Source of the DNA: Hoyosella sp. YIM 151337
GTDB lineage: Bacteria > Actinomycetota > Actinomycetes > Mycobacteriales > Mycobacteriaceae
Length of the DNA stretch: 64,000 nt
NCBI RefSeq assembly: GCF_026041215.1
Contig: NZ_JAPEIQ010000030.1
Coordinates: 62,001 to 126,000 of the forward strand
Reading direction: 5' to 3'
The position numbers and the translations under genes were made by a program. The first letter of the stretch is position 1; each line of letters opens with the position of its first letter. The notes beneath the pieces were generated by a model. The model did not search any database. It had not been told where the DNA came from and saw only the letters and a list, made by a program, of their open reading frames with translations. Shown here piece by piece: positions 17,971 through 27,271 of this stretch.

Positions 17971-19460
17971 GCCTCGTACCAAACGGCCTAGAATCCGTCG
18001 TTCGCGGCCTCGTGTCCACTGCGAATACGCTGCAATCAGGCGACCCCCTGCCACTGGCAGCTGCCCAGCACCGAGAGGATCTCGGCAGAAACGCGCAGAT
18101 GGACCCGCTGAACGCAGTAGTCCGCCGCACGAGCGTCAAAGGAGTAACTCGCGGCTCGCTCACGGGCCTCCGGCTCACAGTCAAAGACTCCATCGCCATC
18201 GGCGGTATCCCCATGAGCTGCGGTTCAGCGGCCTTGCAGGGTTTTGTGCCCAGCGGTGACTCGACTGTCGTCGCGCGCGTGCTCAACGAAGGAGCGGAAG
18301 TCGCCGCTGTCACCAACATGGACGACCTAGCCTTCGCAGGCTCAGGAGAGACAAGCTACTACGGACCCACACGCAACCCGTTCAACCCAGCACTGCTGTC
18401 TGGTGGTTCATCGGGTGGCGCCGCCGCGTCGCTGCACTACGGTCTCTTCGACGCAGCGATAGGCACCGATCAAGGAGGCTCAGTGCGAGTACCCGCCTCA
18501 TGGTGCGGGGTTATTGGGCTTAAGCCTACTCACGGACTGATTCCCTACACCGGTGTGGCCGCGATGGAACCGAGCCTCGACCACGTTGGAGTGCTCGCAA
18601 CCTCCGTTCAGACGCTCGCGCAGGTCTTGGCAGCCATCGCAGGCCGAGACGGCCAGGATCTCCGGCAGCACAAAATTCCCGTAGATCTTATGCGCAATTT
18701 TGAAGCGTCCGACTTCGCGGCCGTCGACTTGCGGCGCTGGCGGCTGGGCGTAGTGGATGCAACTGTCAGCACCGCATCTAAACCGGTAAAAGAAGCGTTT
18801 AAGCGGGTGCTGGACAGCATTGAATCGCTGGGCGGATCGGTCACGCGAAGCGACTTCAATCCGTCCGCCTTTGGCCCGATTACCACCGGGCTCTTTCTTG
18901 AGGGTGTCCTGCATACAATCCAAGGCGTACGCACCAACTTCGGCGGAACGCACTTCGAGTGGGTGGAATTCACAGATGCACTGCGTGAGGGAGTCGAGCG
19001 CGAAGTTAATAGGCTCAGCCCAACATTCGTAGCCTCTCTGCGAGCAGCGGAAAACCTGCACCGATCAGCCCCGGGCACCTGCTACAGCAGAGCTCTGGCC
19101 GCGCGCGAGCGCCTTCGCACTGCTTACTCCACCGCACTCGACAACGTCGACTTCCTGGTCGAGCCGACAGTCCCCTCACTTCCGTTGCCTGTAGGCGGCG
19201 CAGAGGACGCGCAGACAGTGGCTGACCGCGGCTGGTCCGTGCTCACAATCACCGGTCATGCGAATGCCGCGGGATTGCCCGCGATTTCTCTGCCACTGGG
19301 CACCCACGACGGCCTTCCCGTTGGAGTGATGATCACAGCACGCCCATGGCAGGAGCAGGCCCTGCTCTCTTTCGCGCACGCGTGCGAACACCTCATCGGC
19401 TGGAACAACGGTATTACTCCCGAATCCACTGTTCGGTGCAATACGCAATTTCACGACTAG
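17967..19460 (+). CDS. Amidase signature family hydrolase
   Basis: A 497-residue amidase. The Ser-Ser-Lys triad is intact: Lys73 in TVKDSIAIGG, the cis-Ser in SGGSSGG at 145-151, and nucleophile Ser172 in GTDQGGSVRVPAS. Family members hydrolyse amides, N-carbamoyl bonds and cyclic-amide products in the cytoplasm. It ends the importer operon, its ATG overlapping the SnoaL-like gene's stop. With the imported ligand unknown, the substrate cannot be named; an N-heterocyclic or acyl-amide compound would suit both the transporter neighbours and the nitrogen-handling genes (alanine dehydrogenase, aminotransferase) that follow. Confidence 0.92.
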   Translation: MSLVPNGLESVVRGLVSTANTLQSGDPLPLAAAQHREDLGRNAQMDPLNAVVRRTSVKGVTRGSLTGLRLTVKDSIAIGGIPMSCGSAALQGFVPSGDSTVVARVLNEGAEVAAVTNMDDLAFAGSGETSYYGPTRNPFNPALLSGGSSGGAAASLHYGLFDAAIGTDQGGSVRVPASWCGVIGLKPTHGLIPYTGVAAMEPSLDHVGVLATSVQTLAQVLAAIAGRDGQDLRQHKIPVDLMRNFEASDFAAVDLRRWRLGVVDATVSTASKPVKEAFKRVLDSIESLGGSVTRSDFNPSAFGPITTGLFLEGVLHTIQGVRTNFGGTHFEWVEFTDALREGVEREVNRLSPTFVASLRAAENLHRSAPGTCYSRALAARERLRTAYSTALDNVDFLVEPTVPSLPLPVGGAEDAQTVADRGWSVLTITGHANAAGLPAISLPLGTHDGLPVGVMITARPWQEQALLSFAHACEHLIGWNNGITPESTVRCNTQFHD

Positions 19461-19642
19461 CGAGTATCTAATTCATTTTCAGATACCCAAAGAGCAATCC
19501 TCGCCACTTTGCTATCTGCCTCGCTTGGCGCATTACGTCCACTAGTTCGTTGCGGATCCGCTTTTCACCGATCACCAACTCGAGAAAAGCTGCAGAACTC
19601 CAATGGCGGTCCGCGCGCCCCATGATCACAAAAGGAGATTCA

Positions 19643-20746
19643 ATGAGAATTGGCATTCCTAAAGAAACAAAAAGGCACGAGTACCGCGTGGCGGCAACGC
19701 CCGCCGGGGTCCGAGAGATTGTCAGCCACGGCCACGACGTGGTCATCGAATCTGGAGCTGGAAACGGATCCGCATTTACGGACGCTGAGTACAAAAGGGC
19801 AGGCGCGCAAGTCCTAGATGCGGCAGATGACGTCTGGCAGCAAGGCGAACTCATCCTGAAGGTGAAGGAGCCCATCGAAGAGGAATACGCCCGGCTCTGC
19901 TCCGGTCAGGTGCTTTTCACGTACCTCCACCTCGCAGCATCCAAGAGCTGTACAGACGCGCTCCTCAACGCGGGAACGACGTCAATTGCGTACGAGACCG
20001 TCACGGCAGCCGATGGCTCGCTGCCACTGCTCGCGCCCATGAGTGAAGTCGCCGGCAGGCTCTCGGTGCAAGCCGGCGCATATCATCTCATGCGGCAAAG
20101 CGGCGGTTCAGGCGTATTGATGGGTGGCGTGCCCGGCGTTCGTCCCGCAAAGGTGGTAGTTATCGGCGCCGGAGTATCCGGGAGCAATGCGGTCGCGATG
20201 GCTGCGGGAATGCAAGCCGACGTCACTGTGCTCGACCTCAGCGTTGCGCGGTTGCGGGAGATCGACCAGATTTACCAGGGACGCGTCCATACCGTTGTCT
20301 CGAATATCTCGGAGATTGACAGTGCGGTCGAGGAAGCAGATCTGGTTATTGGCGCGGTACTGGTCCCGGGAGCAAAAGCCCCGATTGTTGTTTCGAGTGA
20401 TCTGGTTGCCAGGATGAGGCCTGGTTCTGTGCTTGTGGATATCGCTATTGACCAGGGCGGCTGCTTCGCAGCATCGCGTCCTACCACGCACGCCGACCCG
20501 ATCTATCGGGTACATGACTCAATTTTCTATTGCGTCAGCAACATGCCGGGCGCGGTTCCGAGAACGTCGACTGTCGCCCTGACGAATGTCACGCTGCCGT
20601 TCGCTCTGGAGATCGCCGATCATGGTTGGCGAGCAGCCTGTGAAAAATCTCCGGCCCTTCGGGCTGGAGCGACTACCCACGAGGGCAGTCTGCTGTCGGA
20701 ACAAGTTGCCGCGGCGCACGGCTACCGCGCTTACAGCATGGACTAG
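19643..20746 (+). CDS. ald: Alanine dehydrogenase
   Basis: A 367-residue protein that begins MRIGIPKETKRHEYRVAATP, the hallmark N-terminus of alanine dehydrogenase with the pyruvate-binding Arg/Lys, and has the NAD-binding motif VIGAGVSGSNA in the middle and DIAIDQGGC containing the catalytic-region Asp. It interconverts L-alanine with pyruvate and ammonia using NAD(H). Start chosen at the ATG preceded by AAGGAG; the 182-base gap upstream suggests its own promoter. A convergent aminotransferase gene follows; transaminases of that class commonly use pyruvate as amino acceptor and yield alanine, so Ald would recycle pyruvate and release ammonia. Confidence 0.95.
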   Translation: MRIGIPKETKRHEYRVAATPAGVREIVSHGHDVVIESGAGNGSAFTDAEYKRAGAQVLDAADDVWQQGELILKVKEPIEEEYARLCSGQVLFTYLHLAASKSCTDALLNAGTTSIAYETVTAADGSLPLLAPMSEVAGRLSVQAGAYHLMRQSGGSGVLMGGVPGVRPAKVVVIGAGVSGSNAVAMAAGMQADVTVLDLSVARLREIDQIYQGRVHTVVSNISEIDSAVEEADLVIGAVLVPGAKAPIVVSSDLVARMRPGSVLVDIAIDQGGCFAASRPTTHADPIYRVHDSIFYCVSNMPGAVPRTSTVALTNVTLPFALEIADHGWRAACEKSPALRAGATTHEGSLLSEQVAAAHGYRAYSMD

Positions 20747-20760
20747 CAGACTCGCGAGGC

Positions 20761-20793
20761 GCCGGCTGGGCACTACCTCTGTGCCCAGCCGGC
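20761..20793. terminator. Perfect bidirectional hairpin between ald and the aminotransferase
   Basis: A perfect 13-base stem, GCCGGCTGGGCAC paired with GTGCCCAGCCGGC around a 7-base loop, lies between two convergent genes and should terminate both transcripts. Confidence 0.85.
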
Positions 20794-20803
20794 CCTAGAC
20801 AGA

Positions 20804-22105
20804 TCACCTCTGCATGCGGTGCTCAACCGCCGTGATGGAGCTGCAGATCACCTCGAGGGCCTCCTCCGCTTCGCCTGCGGTGACAGTCATCGGAGGCGTC
20901 ACACGCAGCACATTTCCATAGAGCCCGCCCTTTCCGATGAGCACTCCGAGTCGGCGGGCTTCCTCCATCACCGCACTCGCGGCGGCCGGGCACGGTTCAC
21001 GAGTGCCTGGCACAACGAGTTCAACGCCGACCATCAAGCCTGCTCCGCGGACCTCGCCGACGAGCGGATGATCCTCGGCGAGCTTCCGCAGGCTCTCCAG
21101 CAGATACCCGCCTACGGCATCGGCGTTCTGCTGCAGATCCTGAGATTCGATCAAGTCGAGAACTGCGTTGCCCGCGGCCATGGCGATTGGGTTTCCCCCT
21201 GCCGTGGAGATGGAGTTCGCGGATAAGCAGTTCATCAGGTCCGCTTCCGCAACCACACCACCGATGCTGAGCCCATTGGCCAGTCCCTTCGCGAAGGTTA
21301 TAGCCTGCGGGCGGACGCCGTAATACTCTATGCCGAAGTAGGACCGGCCGGTCCTGCCCCAGCCAGACTGGACTTCGTCCGACACGAACGGGATCGAGTA
21401 CTCGTCGAGCACTGCTTTCATAGCCCGGAAGAAACCCTGCGGCGGATTAGCGAATCCACCTGCTCCCTGCACAGGTTCAGCGATGTAGCACGCAACCGGC
21501 CCCGACGTCGACGTTTCGATCATGGTACGAAGCTCGTCAGCGCAGGCGACTGTGAACGCCTGATCGTCAAGGTGCCTGAACGGGCTTCGGTACTTGTATC
21601 CGCTGTGGGTATATGTAACTTGCAGCGGACTTAGCGACGTGGGCGCCCAGGCTCTGATGCCCGTCGTGGCGACCGTTCCGAACGATCGTCCATGATATGC
21701 GCCGCGCAGCGCGAGAACCTGGTTGCTGCCCGTCGCGGCGGTCGTCAACAGAAAAGCCGTCTCCACCGCCTCAGAACCGGAGTTTACAAAGAATACGCGC
21801 GGATCATCGACGGGAGCCTTCGCTGCGATCTTCTCGGCCAGCTCGATCTGCTGCCGTATCAGGTACAGCGTCGAGGAGTGCAGAATCCGATCTGCCTGCG
21901 ATTTGATCGCATCAACAATCTCCGGAATGTCGTGCCCGATCATTGTCGCCAGAAGACCACCGAAGAAGTCTAGGTACGTGCGCCCGTCCCCGCCCTCCAC
22001 GCGGCGCCCTTTTCCACTGACTAGCTCAAGCGGCTCGTTGTAGTACAGAGCCATCCACTCCGGCATTACTTGGTTGTGGCGATGGACAAGATCCAGTTCA
22101 GGCAT
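20804..22105 (-). CDS. Class III (AGXT2/omega-type) PLP aminotransferase
   Basis: A 433-residue fold-type I aminotransferase. Recognisable elements are FVNSGSEAVETA for the cofactor phosphate, AYHGRSFG, the Asp of SDEVQSGWGRTG, and the Schiff-base lysine in TFAKGLANGLSIGG. Overall it resembles alanine-glyoxylate aminotransferase 2 and beta-amino acid:pyruvate transaminases, which move an amino group from a terminal or beta amine to pyruvate or glyoxylate. It is convergent with ald, its likely metabolic partner, and is transcribed alone from the 248-base intergenic region shared with the M20 gene. Precise amine donor unknown. Confidence 0.92.
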   Translation of the reverse strand: MPELDLVHRHNQVMPEWMALYYNEPLELVSGKGRRVEGGDGRTYLDFFGGLLATMIGHDIPEIVDAIKSQADRILHSSTLYLIRQQIELAEKIAAKAPVDDPRVFFVNSGSEAVETAFLLTTAATGSNQVLALRGAYHGRSFGTVATTGIRAWAPTSLSPLQVTYTHSGYKYRSPFRHLDDQAFTVACADELRTMIETSTSGPVACYIAEPVQGAGGFANPPQGFFRAMKAVLDEYSIPFVSDEVQSGWGRTGRSYFGIEYYGVRPQAITFAKGLANGLSIGGVVAEADLMNCLSANSISTAGGNPIAMAAGNAVLDLIESQDLQQNADAVGGYLLESLRKLAEDHPLVGEVRGAGLMVGVELVVPGTREPCPAAASAVMEEARRLGVLIGKGGLYGNVLRVTPPMTVTAGEAEEALEVICSSITAVEHRMQR

Positions 22106-22353
22106 TGTGTCTCCCTCTCACGGTTCGAGGGTCAGCGTAAGGACGCTACCGGTGACGCTGGAAGCACGAGCAACTGTGCGTTCTACTAAATGAACATACT
22201 GGCCGCACCATGGAAACAGCGCGCACTGAACTCATGCGTGGGCGAGCACAGAGCGAGCAGTTTTCAGATAGTGCAACTGCTGTATCGCAGAGCTTGGCCC
22301 AGCGATCGTATTGCCGCCAGCATAAGTGAACACGGACGAACGGAGGATTCGGG

Positions 22354-23640
22354 ATGATCCAGAATCACGCTGATCCGGAGGTGCTCCAGGCCTCCGAGCT
22401 CACGGAACTGGACGCTGCCTCAGCGCGATTGGAAGACGATGCCCTGACCTTCTTGCGCAACTTCATTCGGTGTCCCACTATCAGCGGTGAGGAGGGCTGC
22501 GCACAGCCGTTCCTGACCGACTGGATGCGGCGAGTTGATTGGGAGTTCGATGTTCAGTCTTTGAAGGAGACCACCGCAGCAGCCGAAGGCACCCTGTGTG
22601 ACGTCGACCGATTAGACCAGCGTCAAAACATCATTGCGTGGCCACTCGCACGAACAGGCAAGCCGATCGTTGTGATCAACGGCCATGTCGATGTCGTACC
22701 ACCCGGTGATTTATCAGCCTGGTCAACTGCCCCATTTGCGGCCACACACCGCGGAGGTCACACGATCGGTCGCGGAGCCGTAGACACAAAAGGCGGCATA
22801 ACAGCCGCAGTGTTCGCGCTCGAAGCCCTCCGCAGGTCACGCGCCGAATTGCCGTTCGATGTCGCACTCGTACTCGTGGCCGGCGAGGAGACTTCAGGCG
22901 TCGGCACGCAAGCGAGCTTCGAGATCATTCCCCAGCCCAGCCGCGCGATTGTGCTGGAGCCAACTGGCGGCGCTGCAAGCCCAGTGAGCACAGGACTGCT
23001 CTTCCTCACCATCGAAGTGGCTGGGCTTTCGGCGCACACTTCCGCTCCGTGGCGGGGGCAGGATGCTTTTGTCCATTTAGTGCGCATTCACGATGCGCTT
23101 TCTGAGTTGGCGGGTGAGCGAGCCCGCAGGTTCCGGACCCCGTTCTACCAGCATGTTCCGTCAGCAGTGCCGTTCACGATGGGAACGGTGCGCGCCGGCA
23201 CGTGGCGCGCCGCAGTACCCGACCACGCGACGATGTCCGGCCGCTGGGGTATCGCTCCCGGCGAGGACCCTTCGGCTGTGCGAGATGAGATCGAGGCGCT
23301 GGTGCACCGCGCCGATCAATCAGCCGGGTGGGAACGGCCGTCGAAAATCACGTGGGAACGCACGATCACCGGATGGGCAACGGACTCATCTGATCCCCTG
23401 GTTTTGTCAATCGACACAGCGATCAGCGCGGTCGCGGGAACTTCGCGGCTGATCGGACTTACCGCCGGTTCAGATGCAGCCCAATACGGGGAGCGATCGA
23501 TACCCACCGTAGTTTTCGGTCCCGGGGAAATGGCGATGGCGCACAGTCCAGACGAAGCACTGGCAGACAGCGACCTGTTTACCGCATCGAAGGTTCTCAC
23601 CCGGACTCTTATCGGTTTGGCGCGAAGGTGGACGATATGA
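22354..23640 (+). CDS. M20 family metallohydrolase (ArgE/DapE-like deacylase)
   Basis: A 428-residue zinc hydrolase of the M20/M25/M40 family. The metal and catalytic residues are visible: NGHVDVVP with the His-x-Asp pair, GRGAVDTKGG with the bridging Asp, and GEETSG with the general-base Glu. A dimerisation domain with TSAPWRGQDAF follows. Members cleave N-acyl, N-succinyl or N-carbamoyl groups from amino acids or small peptides. GGAGG precedes the ATG. Its stop overlaps the IclR start, so regulator and hydrolase are co-transcribed. Confidence 0.9.
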   Translation: MIQNHADPEVLQASELTELDAASARLEDDALTFLRNFIRCPTISGEEGCAQPFLTDWMRRVDWEFDVQSLKETTAAAEGTLCDVDRLDQRQNIIAWPLARTGKPIVVINGHVDVVPPGDLSAWSTAPFAATHRGGHTIGRGAVDTKGGITAAVFALEALRRSRAELPFDVALVLVAGEETSGVGTQASFEIIPQPSRAIVLEPTGGAASPVSTGLLFLTIEVAGLSAHTSAPWRGQDAFVHLVRIHDALSELAGERARRFRTPFYQHVPSAVPFTMGTVRAGTWRAAVPDHATMSGRWGIAPGEDPSAVRDEIEALVHRADQSAGWERPSKITWERTITGWATDSSDPLVLSIDTAISAVAGTSRLIGLTAGSDAAQYGERSIPTVVFGPGEMAMAHSPDEALADSDLFTASKVLTRTLIGLARRWTI

Positions 23641-24452
23641 GCGAACCCAACGTGACGACGACGCTGCAGACCTTGTCGCGAGGTCTAGCCATGCTGGAGG
23701 CGATCGCGGCTGCAGATGGCGCTGCAACAGCGAAAACACTGAGCCGAGCACTGGGGTTGCAGAAGAGTACTTGCTACCACTTGTTGAGGACGCTGCAGCA
23801 CGAAGGATTCATCGTCCGGCTGCCGCACGGCACGTATGCGGTGGGTGGCCGGGGAGCACGCTTAGGCAGAGCGGTCGTCCAGCGAACCGGCCCGGACCCT
23901 GCTGTCCTCTCTGCGATGCTCGCGCGGCTGCAGCACGTGACGCGCGAGACGGTGTACATCTCGGGATGGCGTCACGGCATTATCGCGCTTCAAGAGTGGA
24001 TCCCTGGGCCGCGGATGCTGAGCGTCGGCAATCTGGACATCGGTTACACGGGCAACCTGCACGCACGTGCCTCGTGCAAAGCGATCCTTGCGCATCTGCC
24101 TCCTTCTGAAGCCGAAGCGATGCTGCCAGGCGGCCACTACGAAACGCTAACGGCCAACACGATTTGCACCTGGCCTGAGTATGCGTCCGAGCTCATGCGG
24201 GTGAAGAAACAGGGTTACGCCGTTGATGATGAAGAGTTCGAAGCCGGAGTCATGTGCATCTCCTCAGCATTCTTTGGCGCCGACGGTACACCTGCTGGAG
24301 CTTTTACGGTGGCGGCCCCCGCGAGCCGAGCTCGTACAGACATGACTTTTCTCAGCACGCGAGTCCGCGACACTGCGGACAGAGCTACCGCGTTTCTCCG
24401 GCTCGAGGCCACACGGCTCCCCATCTCGCCGGGAACAGCCGATACTGCGTGA
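23637..24452 (+). CDS. IclR-family transcriptional regulator
   Basis: A 271-residue regulator with an N-terminal winged helix (TLSRGLAMLEAIAAAD, LGLQKSTCYHLLRTLQHEGFI) and the C-terminal IclR effector domain with GNLHARASCKAILAHLP and YAVDDEEFEAGVMCI. It binds DNA as a dimer or tetramer and senses small organic acids. I place the start at the ATG that overlaps the upstream stop, with AAGG seven bases before; a GTG three codons earlier is possible. It probably controls the M20 gene and the E1-decarboxylase-reductase genes that follow 40 bases later. Confidence 0.93.
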   Translation: MSEPNVTTTLQTLSRGLAMLEAIAAADGAATAKTLSRALGLQKSTCYHLLRTLQHEGFIVRLPHGTYAVGGRGARLGRAVVQRTGPDPAVLSAMLARLQHVTRETVYISGWRHGIIALQEWIPGPRMLSVGNLDIGYTGNLHARASCKAILAHLPPSEAEAMLPGGHYETLTANTICTWPEYASELMRVKKQGYAVDDEEFEAGVMCISSAFFGADGTPAGAFTVAAPASRARTDMTFLSTRVRDTADRATAFLRLEATRLPISPGTADTA

Positions 24453-24492
24453 GCTTTCGCACGCCCACGCCTCCACCCAGCAAAGGACAGCA

Positions 24493-25446
24493 ATGGTTTT
24501 CGATGACCTCGGTGCGTTCGAACAGATGCTTCGAATTAGAGCACTGGAGGAAGAGATACTCCGTTTACGAATGAATGGTGACGTCGTGGGATCCGTTCAC
24601 CTGTGCATAGGGCAAGAAGCGATTTATGTCGGCGGTGCTGCCGCACTTGACCTTTCGAGGGATGCGGTGTTTCCCACTTACCGAGGCCATGGTTGGGCGT
24701 TAGCCCTTGGCGCGTCACCCCATTCGGTCCTCGCAGAACTACTAGGCCGACAAACAGGATGTAACGCGGGGCGCGGCGGGTCCGCGTACTTCTCCACGCC
24801 CGACCACAACATGTTCGGCGAGAACTCGATCGTCGGTGCTGGCGCGCCTATTGCCGCAGGAGCCGCCCTCGCCGCGACTTTCGACGGCTCTAACAGGGTC
24901 GCCCTCGCGTCCTTCGGAGATGGGGCACTGAATCAGGGCGCGGTGCACGAGGCGATGAATTTCGCGGTTATCAGAAGACTGCCGGTGATCTTTCTCGTGG
25001 AGAACAATCACTACTCAGAAATGACGCCGATCAGGGACATGGTGAAGAACGACGTGCTGTATAAGCGCGCCGGAATTTACGGCTTCACGGGAACACGGAT
25101 TGACGGAAACGATCCTGCCGAGGTCCACAAGTCTGTGGCACGCGCCGCCCACCACGCCAGATCCGGCCGCGGCCCCGTCCTCATCGAAGCTATGACGCAA
25201 CGCCTCGTGGGTCATTACATCGGTGACGCCCAGCACTACCGGCCCGATGGCGAAATTGACGCGGCCAGACTAGACGATCCCATTGCCCGCTCGGAACGCA
25301 GACTCGCTGGCCTACTTGGCCAAGCACGACTCGACGAAATCCGCTCGAAGGTGGAGGAAGAGATCAGCGCCGCTTCCAGCCAGGCTCTCGCAGACCCCCT
25401 CGCCGATCCCACCGATGTTCTGGAGCATCTCTATGCCGAACTCTGA
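24493..25446 (+). CDS. 2-oxoacid/acetoin dehydrogenase E1 component, alpha subunit
   Basis: A 317-residue TPP-dependent E1 alpha subunit. The TPP/Mg motif runs from GDGALNQG (142-149) to NN at 171-172, and YRGH with the activity-loop His precedes it. Length and sequence resemble AcoA and PdhA-type subunits of acetoin or branched-chain/pyruvate dehydrogenases. It decarboxylates a 2-oxoacid or cleaves acetoin and passes the acyl group to a lipoylated E2. No E2 with a lipoyl domain and no E3 is present in this window, so it must borrow them or use a different acceptor. AAAGGA ribosome site; overlaps the beta gene. Confidence 0.92.
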   Translation: MVFDDLGAFEQMLRIRALEEEILRLRMNGDVVGSVHLCIGQEAIYVGGAAALDLSRDAVFPTYRGHGWALALGASPHSVLAELLGRQTGCNAGRGGSAYFSTPDHNMFGENSIVGAGAPIAAGAALAATFDGSNRVALASFGDGALNQGAVHEAMNFAVIRRLPVIFLVENNHYSEMTPIRDMVKNDVLYKRAGIYGFTGTRIDGNDPAEVHKSVARAAHHARSGRGPVLIEAMTQRLVGHYIGDAQHYRPDGEIDAARLDDPIARSERRLAGLLGQARLDEIRSKVEEEISAASSQALADPLADPTDVLEHLYAEL

Positions 25447-26452
25447 TCGTCCCGAAGCGACGAAGAACCTCACCTACGCTGGCGCGGTTAACGAAGCGCT
25501 GAAGCGACTCCTCGAGACGGATGAGCGCACGCTTGTGTTTGGAGAAGACGTAGCTGCCCCCGGCGGGGTTTTCGGAGTAACCAAAGGACTGCAACGCACG
25601 TTTGGAGAAAGGGTGTTTGATACCCCGATATCCGAATCGGCGATACTTGGCGGCGCAGTCGGAGCAGCGATGTTCGGGCTCCGCCCGATCGTCGAAATCA
25701 TGTGGGCAGATTTCACGCTCGTCGCGCTCGACCAACTCGTTAATCAGGCAGCAAACGTCCGGTACGTTTCCAAGGGCCGACTTCAGGCCCCCATGACAGT
25801 GCGAACTCAGCAAGGCAGCGCGCCTGGCGCCTGTGCACAACACTCGCAGAGCCTTGAAGCCTTCTTCGCGCACGTCCCCGGGTTACAGGTCTGTATGCCC
25901 GCTACCGCTCAAGATGCCTACGACCTGCTGATCAGCTCCGCATCCTCGCCGGATCCCGCCATCGTGATTGAGAACCGCACGCTGTACCACGGCCCAAAAA
26001 CCGAGGTCGTCCTCAACAGGCCCGCGCAACCGATCGGGCGCGCGGTTACCCGGCGGCCTGGGACCACGATGACGGTCGTGACCTGGGGTGCACTGCAGCA
26101 CAAGGTGTTCGAAGCAGCCACCGAACTCAGCAACCACGGCATCGAGCTTGAAATCATCGATGCACGCTGGCTGCGTCCCCTTGACACCACAGCAATCATC
26201 GAGTCGGTCAGCCGCACCGGGCGGCTCGCTGTCGTCCATGAGGCTCACACCTTCGGCGGATTGGGTGCCGAGGTCGTTGCCGCAGTCGTCTGTGCTGGGG
26301 TCCATTTGCATCAGCCTCCACTCCGCATCGGCACCCCCGACGCGCGCATACCCGCCGCGCCGAGCCTGGTCGCACATCTCGTGCCGAGCACCGGTCACAT
26401 AGTCCAGACTCTGCGGTCCGCCATCAAGACGGAGAGGCCGGTCTTCGTATGA
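25433..26452 (+). CDS. 2-oxoacid/acetoin dehydrogenase E1 component, beta subunit
   Basis: A 339-residue E1 beta subunit: LVFGEDVAAPGGVFGVT with the TPP-activating Glu, then DTPISESAILGGAVGAAM and the C-terminal transketolase domain (IIDARWLRPLDTTAIIESV, VVHEAHTFGGLGAEVVA). The chosen ATG sits 14 bases inside the alpha gene with GGAG upstream; the frame is open further upstream but does not resemble E1 beta there. Forms an alpha2beta2 heterotetramer with the preceding product. Overlap of four bases with the acetoacetate-decarboxylase-like gene ties the three together. Confidence 0.92.
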   Translation: MPNSDRPEATKNLTYAGAVNEALKRLLETDERTLVFGEDVAAPGGVFGVTKGLQRTFGERVFDTPISESAILGGAVGAAMFGLRPIVEIMWADFTLVALDQLVNQAANVRYVSKGRLQAPMTVRTQQGSAPGACAQHSQSLEAFFAHVPGLQVCMPATAQDAYDLLISSASSPDPAIVIENRTLYHGPKTEVVLNRPAQPIGRAVTRRPGTTMTVVTWGALQHKVFEAATELSNHGIELEIIDARWLRPLDTTAIIESVSRTGRLAVVHEAHTFGGLGAEVVAAVVCAGVHLHQPPLRIGTPDARIPAAPSLVAHLVPSTGHIVQTLRSAIKTERPVFV

Positions 26453-27258
26453 CAGCCACCGAGCCGCAGACTAGACGCGACTCAGCTACGGCGATGCCCG
26501 TATTCGCGCCACTGTTTACCGCTGGCACGGAATCCGTCACCGTCAGATGGCTCAACCTCACATACGACATCGACGCGGACCTCGCGCGCGAGATTCTCCC
26601 TTCCTGCCTTGACGTGCCCCCGCGGCCCGAAGCCGGGCTGTGGCTGGCCGAGTTCATAGAGGCCGAGTTCCGAGGAGAAAGCGGCGCCATCGAGCGGCGG
26701 CCTAATTACATGCAAGGTGGTGTGTCTATCCAGTGCGCCAAGGCGGGTGAGCTAGGCGCCTACGCGCTTGAAACCTTCGTCGAGGGCCTCAACCATGGCA
26801 TTCTCGGCCGAGAACTCTTTGGTTTGCCGAAAAAGCAGGCGCAGCACGTGCGGGTGGATGAGCGAAGCAACCGAGTCGAGTTCGCGATCACTACCTCCGA
26901 CAGCACGCTACTTCTCGAGGGCACCGCGCATTTCGCTGCGGCGGGGCCCGTGGATGAAAGCGTCGCCCCATACTGGTTCGAACAGCACTACACAATCAAG
27001 GCGATCCCCAGCGCGGAGGGAAACGGCTTCGACATTAGCCGACTCGTTCGTATCCCATGGCAATTCTCAACGCAAGCTCCGGTGAGCTGCGGAGAAGCGC
27101 AATTACATTGGGCTAGAACGCCTTCCGACCCATTGTACCTTCTGGCGCCGCAGTCTTCCATCAAAGCTCGCTACGGGCACGGTCGCCTGGACATCGCCTA
27201 CGGCACATATCTTGACGAAATCACACATTTCCCCACTTTCGGCACACCCAGTTGGTGA
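26449..27258 (+). CDS. Acetoacetate decarboxylase-like protein
   Basis: A 269-residue member of the acetoacetate decarboxylase superfamily (PF06314). The region GRELFGLPKKQA (121-131) matches the family segment with the Schiff-base lysine next to a second lysine. Known members decarboxylate beta-keto acids, but many homologues lack that activity and act as hydratase-aldolases or cyclases, so the reaction is open. It is translationally coupled to the E1 beta gene and followed 13 bases later by a quinone-reductase-like gene. This would fit further processing of a keto acid. Confidence 0.82.
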   Translation: MTATEPQTRRDSATAMPVFAPLFTAGTESVTVRWLNLTYDIDADLAREILPSCLDVPPRPEAGLWLAEFIEAEFRGESGAIERRPNYMQGGVSIQCAKAGELGAYALETFVEGLNHGILGRELFGLPKKQAQHVRVDERSNRVEFAITTSDSTLLLEGTAHFAAAGPVDESVAPYWFEQHYTIKAIPSAEGNGFDISRLVRIPWQFSTQAPVSCGEAQLHWARTPSDPLYLLAPQSSIKARYGHGRLDIAYGTYLDEITHFPTFGTPSW

Positions 27259-27271
27259 TCGAGGAGACCCC

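Noticed and set aside
24493-26452. Complete acetoin or pyruvate dehydrogenase complex
   Set aside because: Only E1 alpha and beta are present; no lipoyl E2 or E3 gene in the window.
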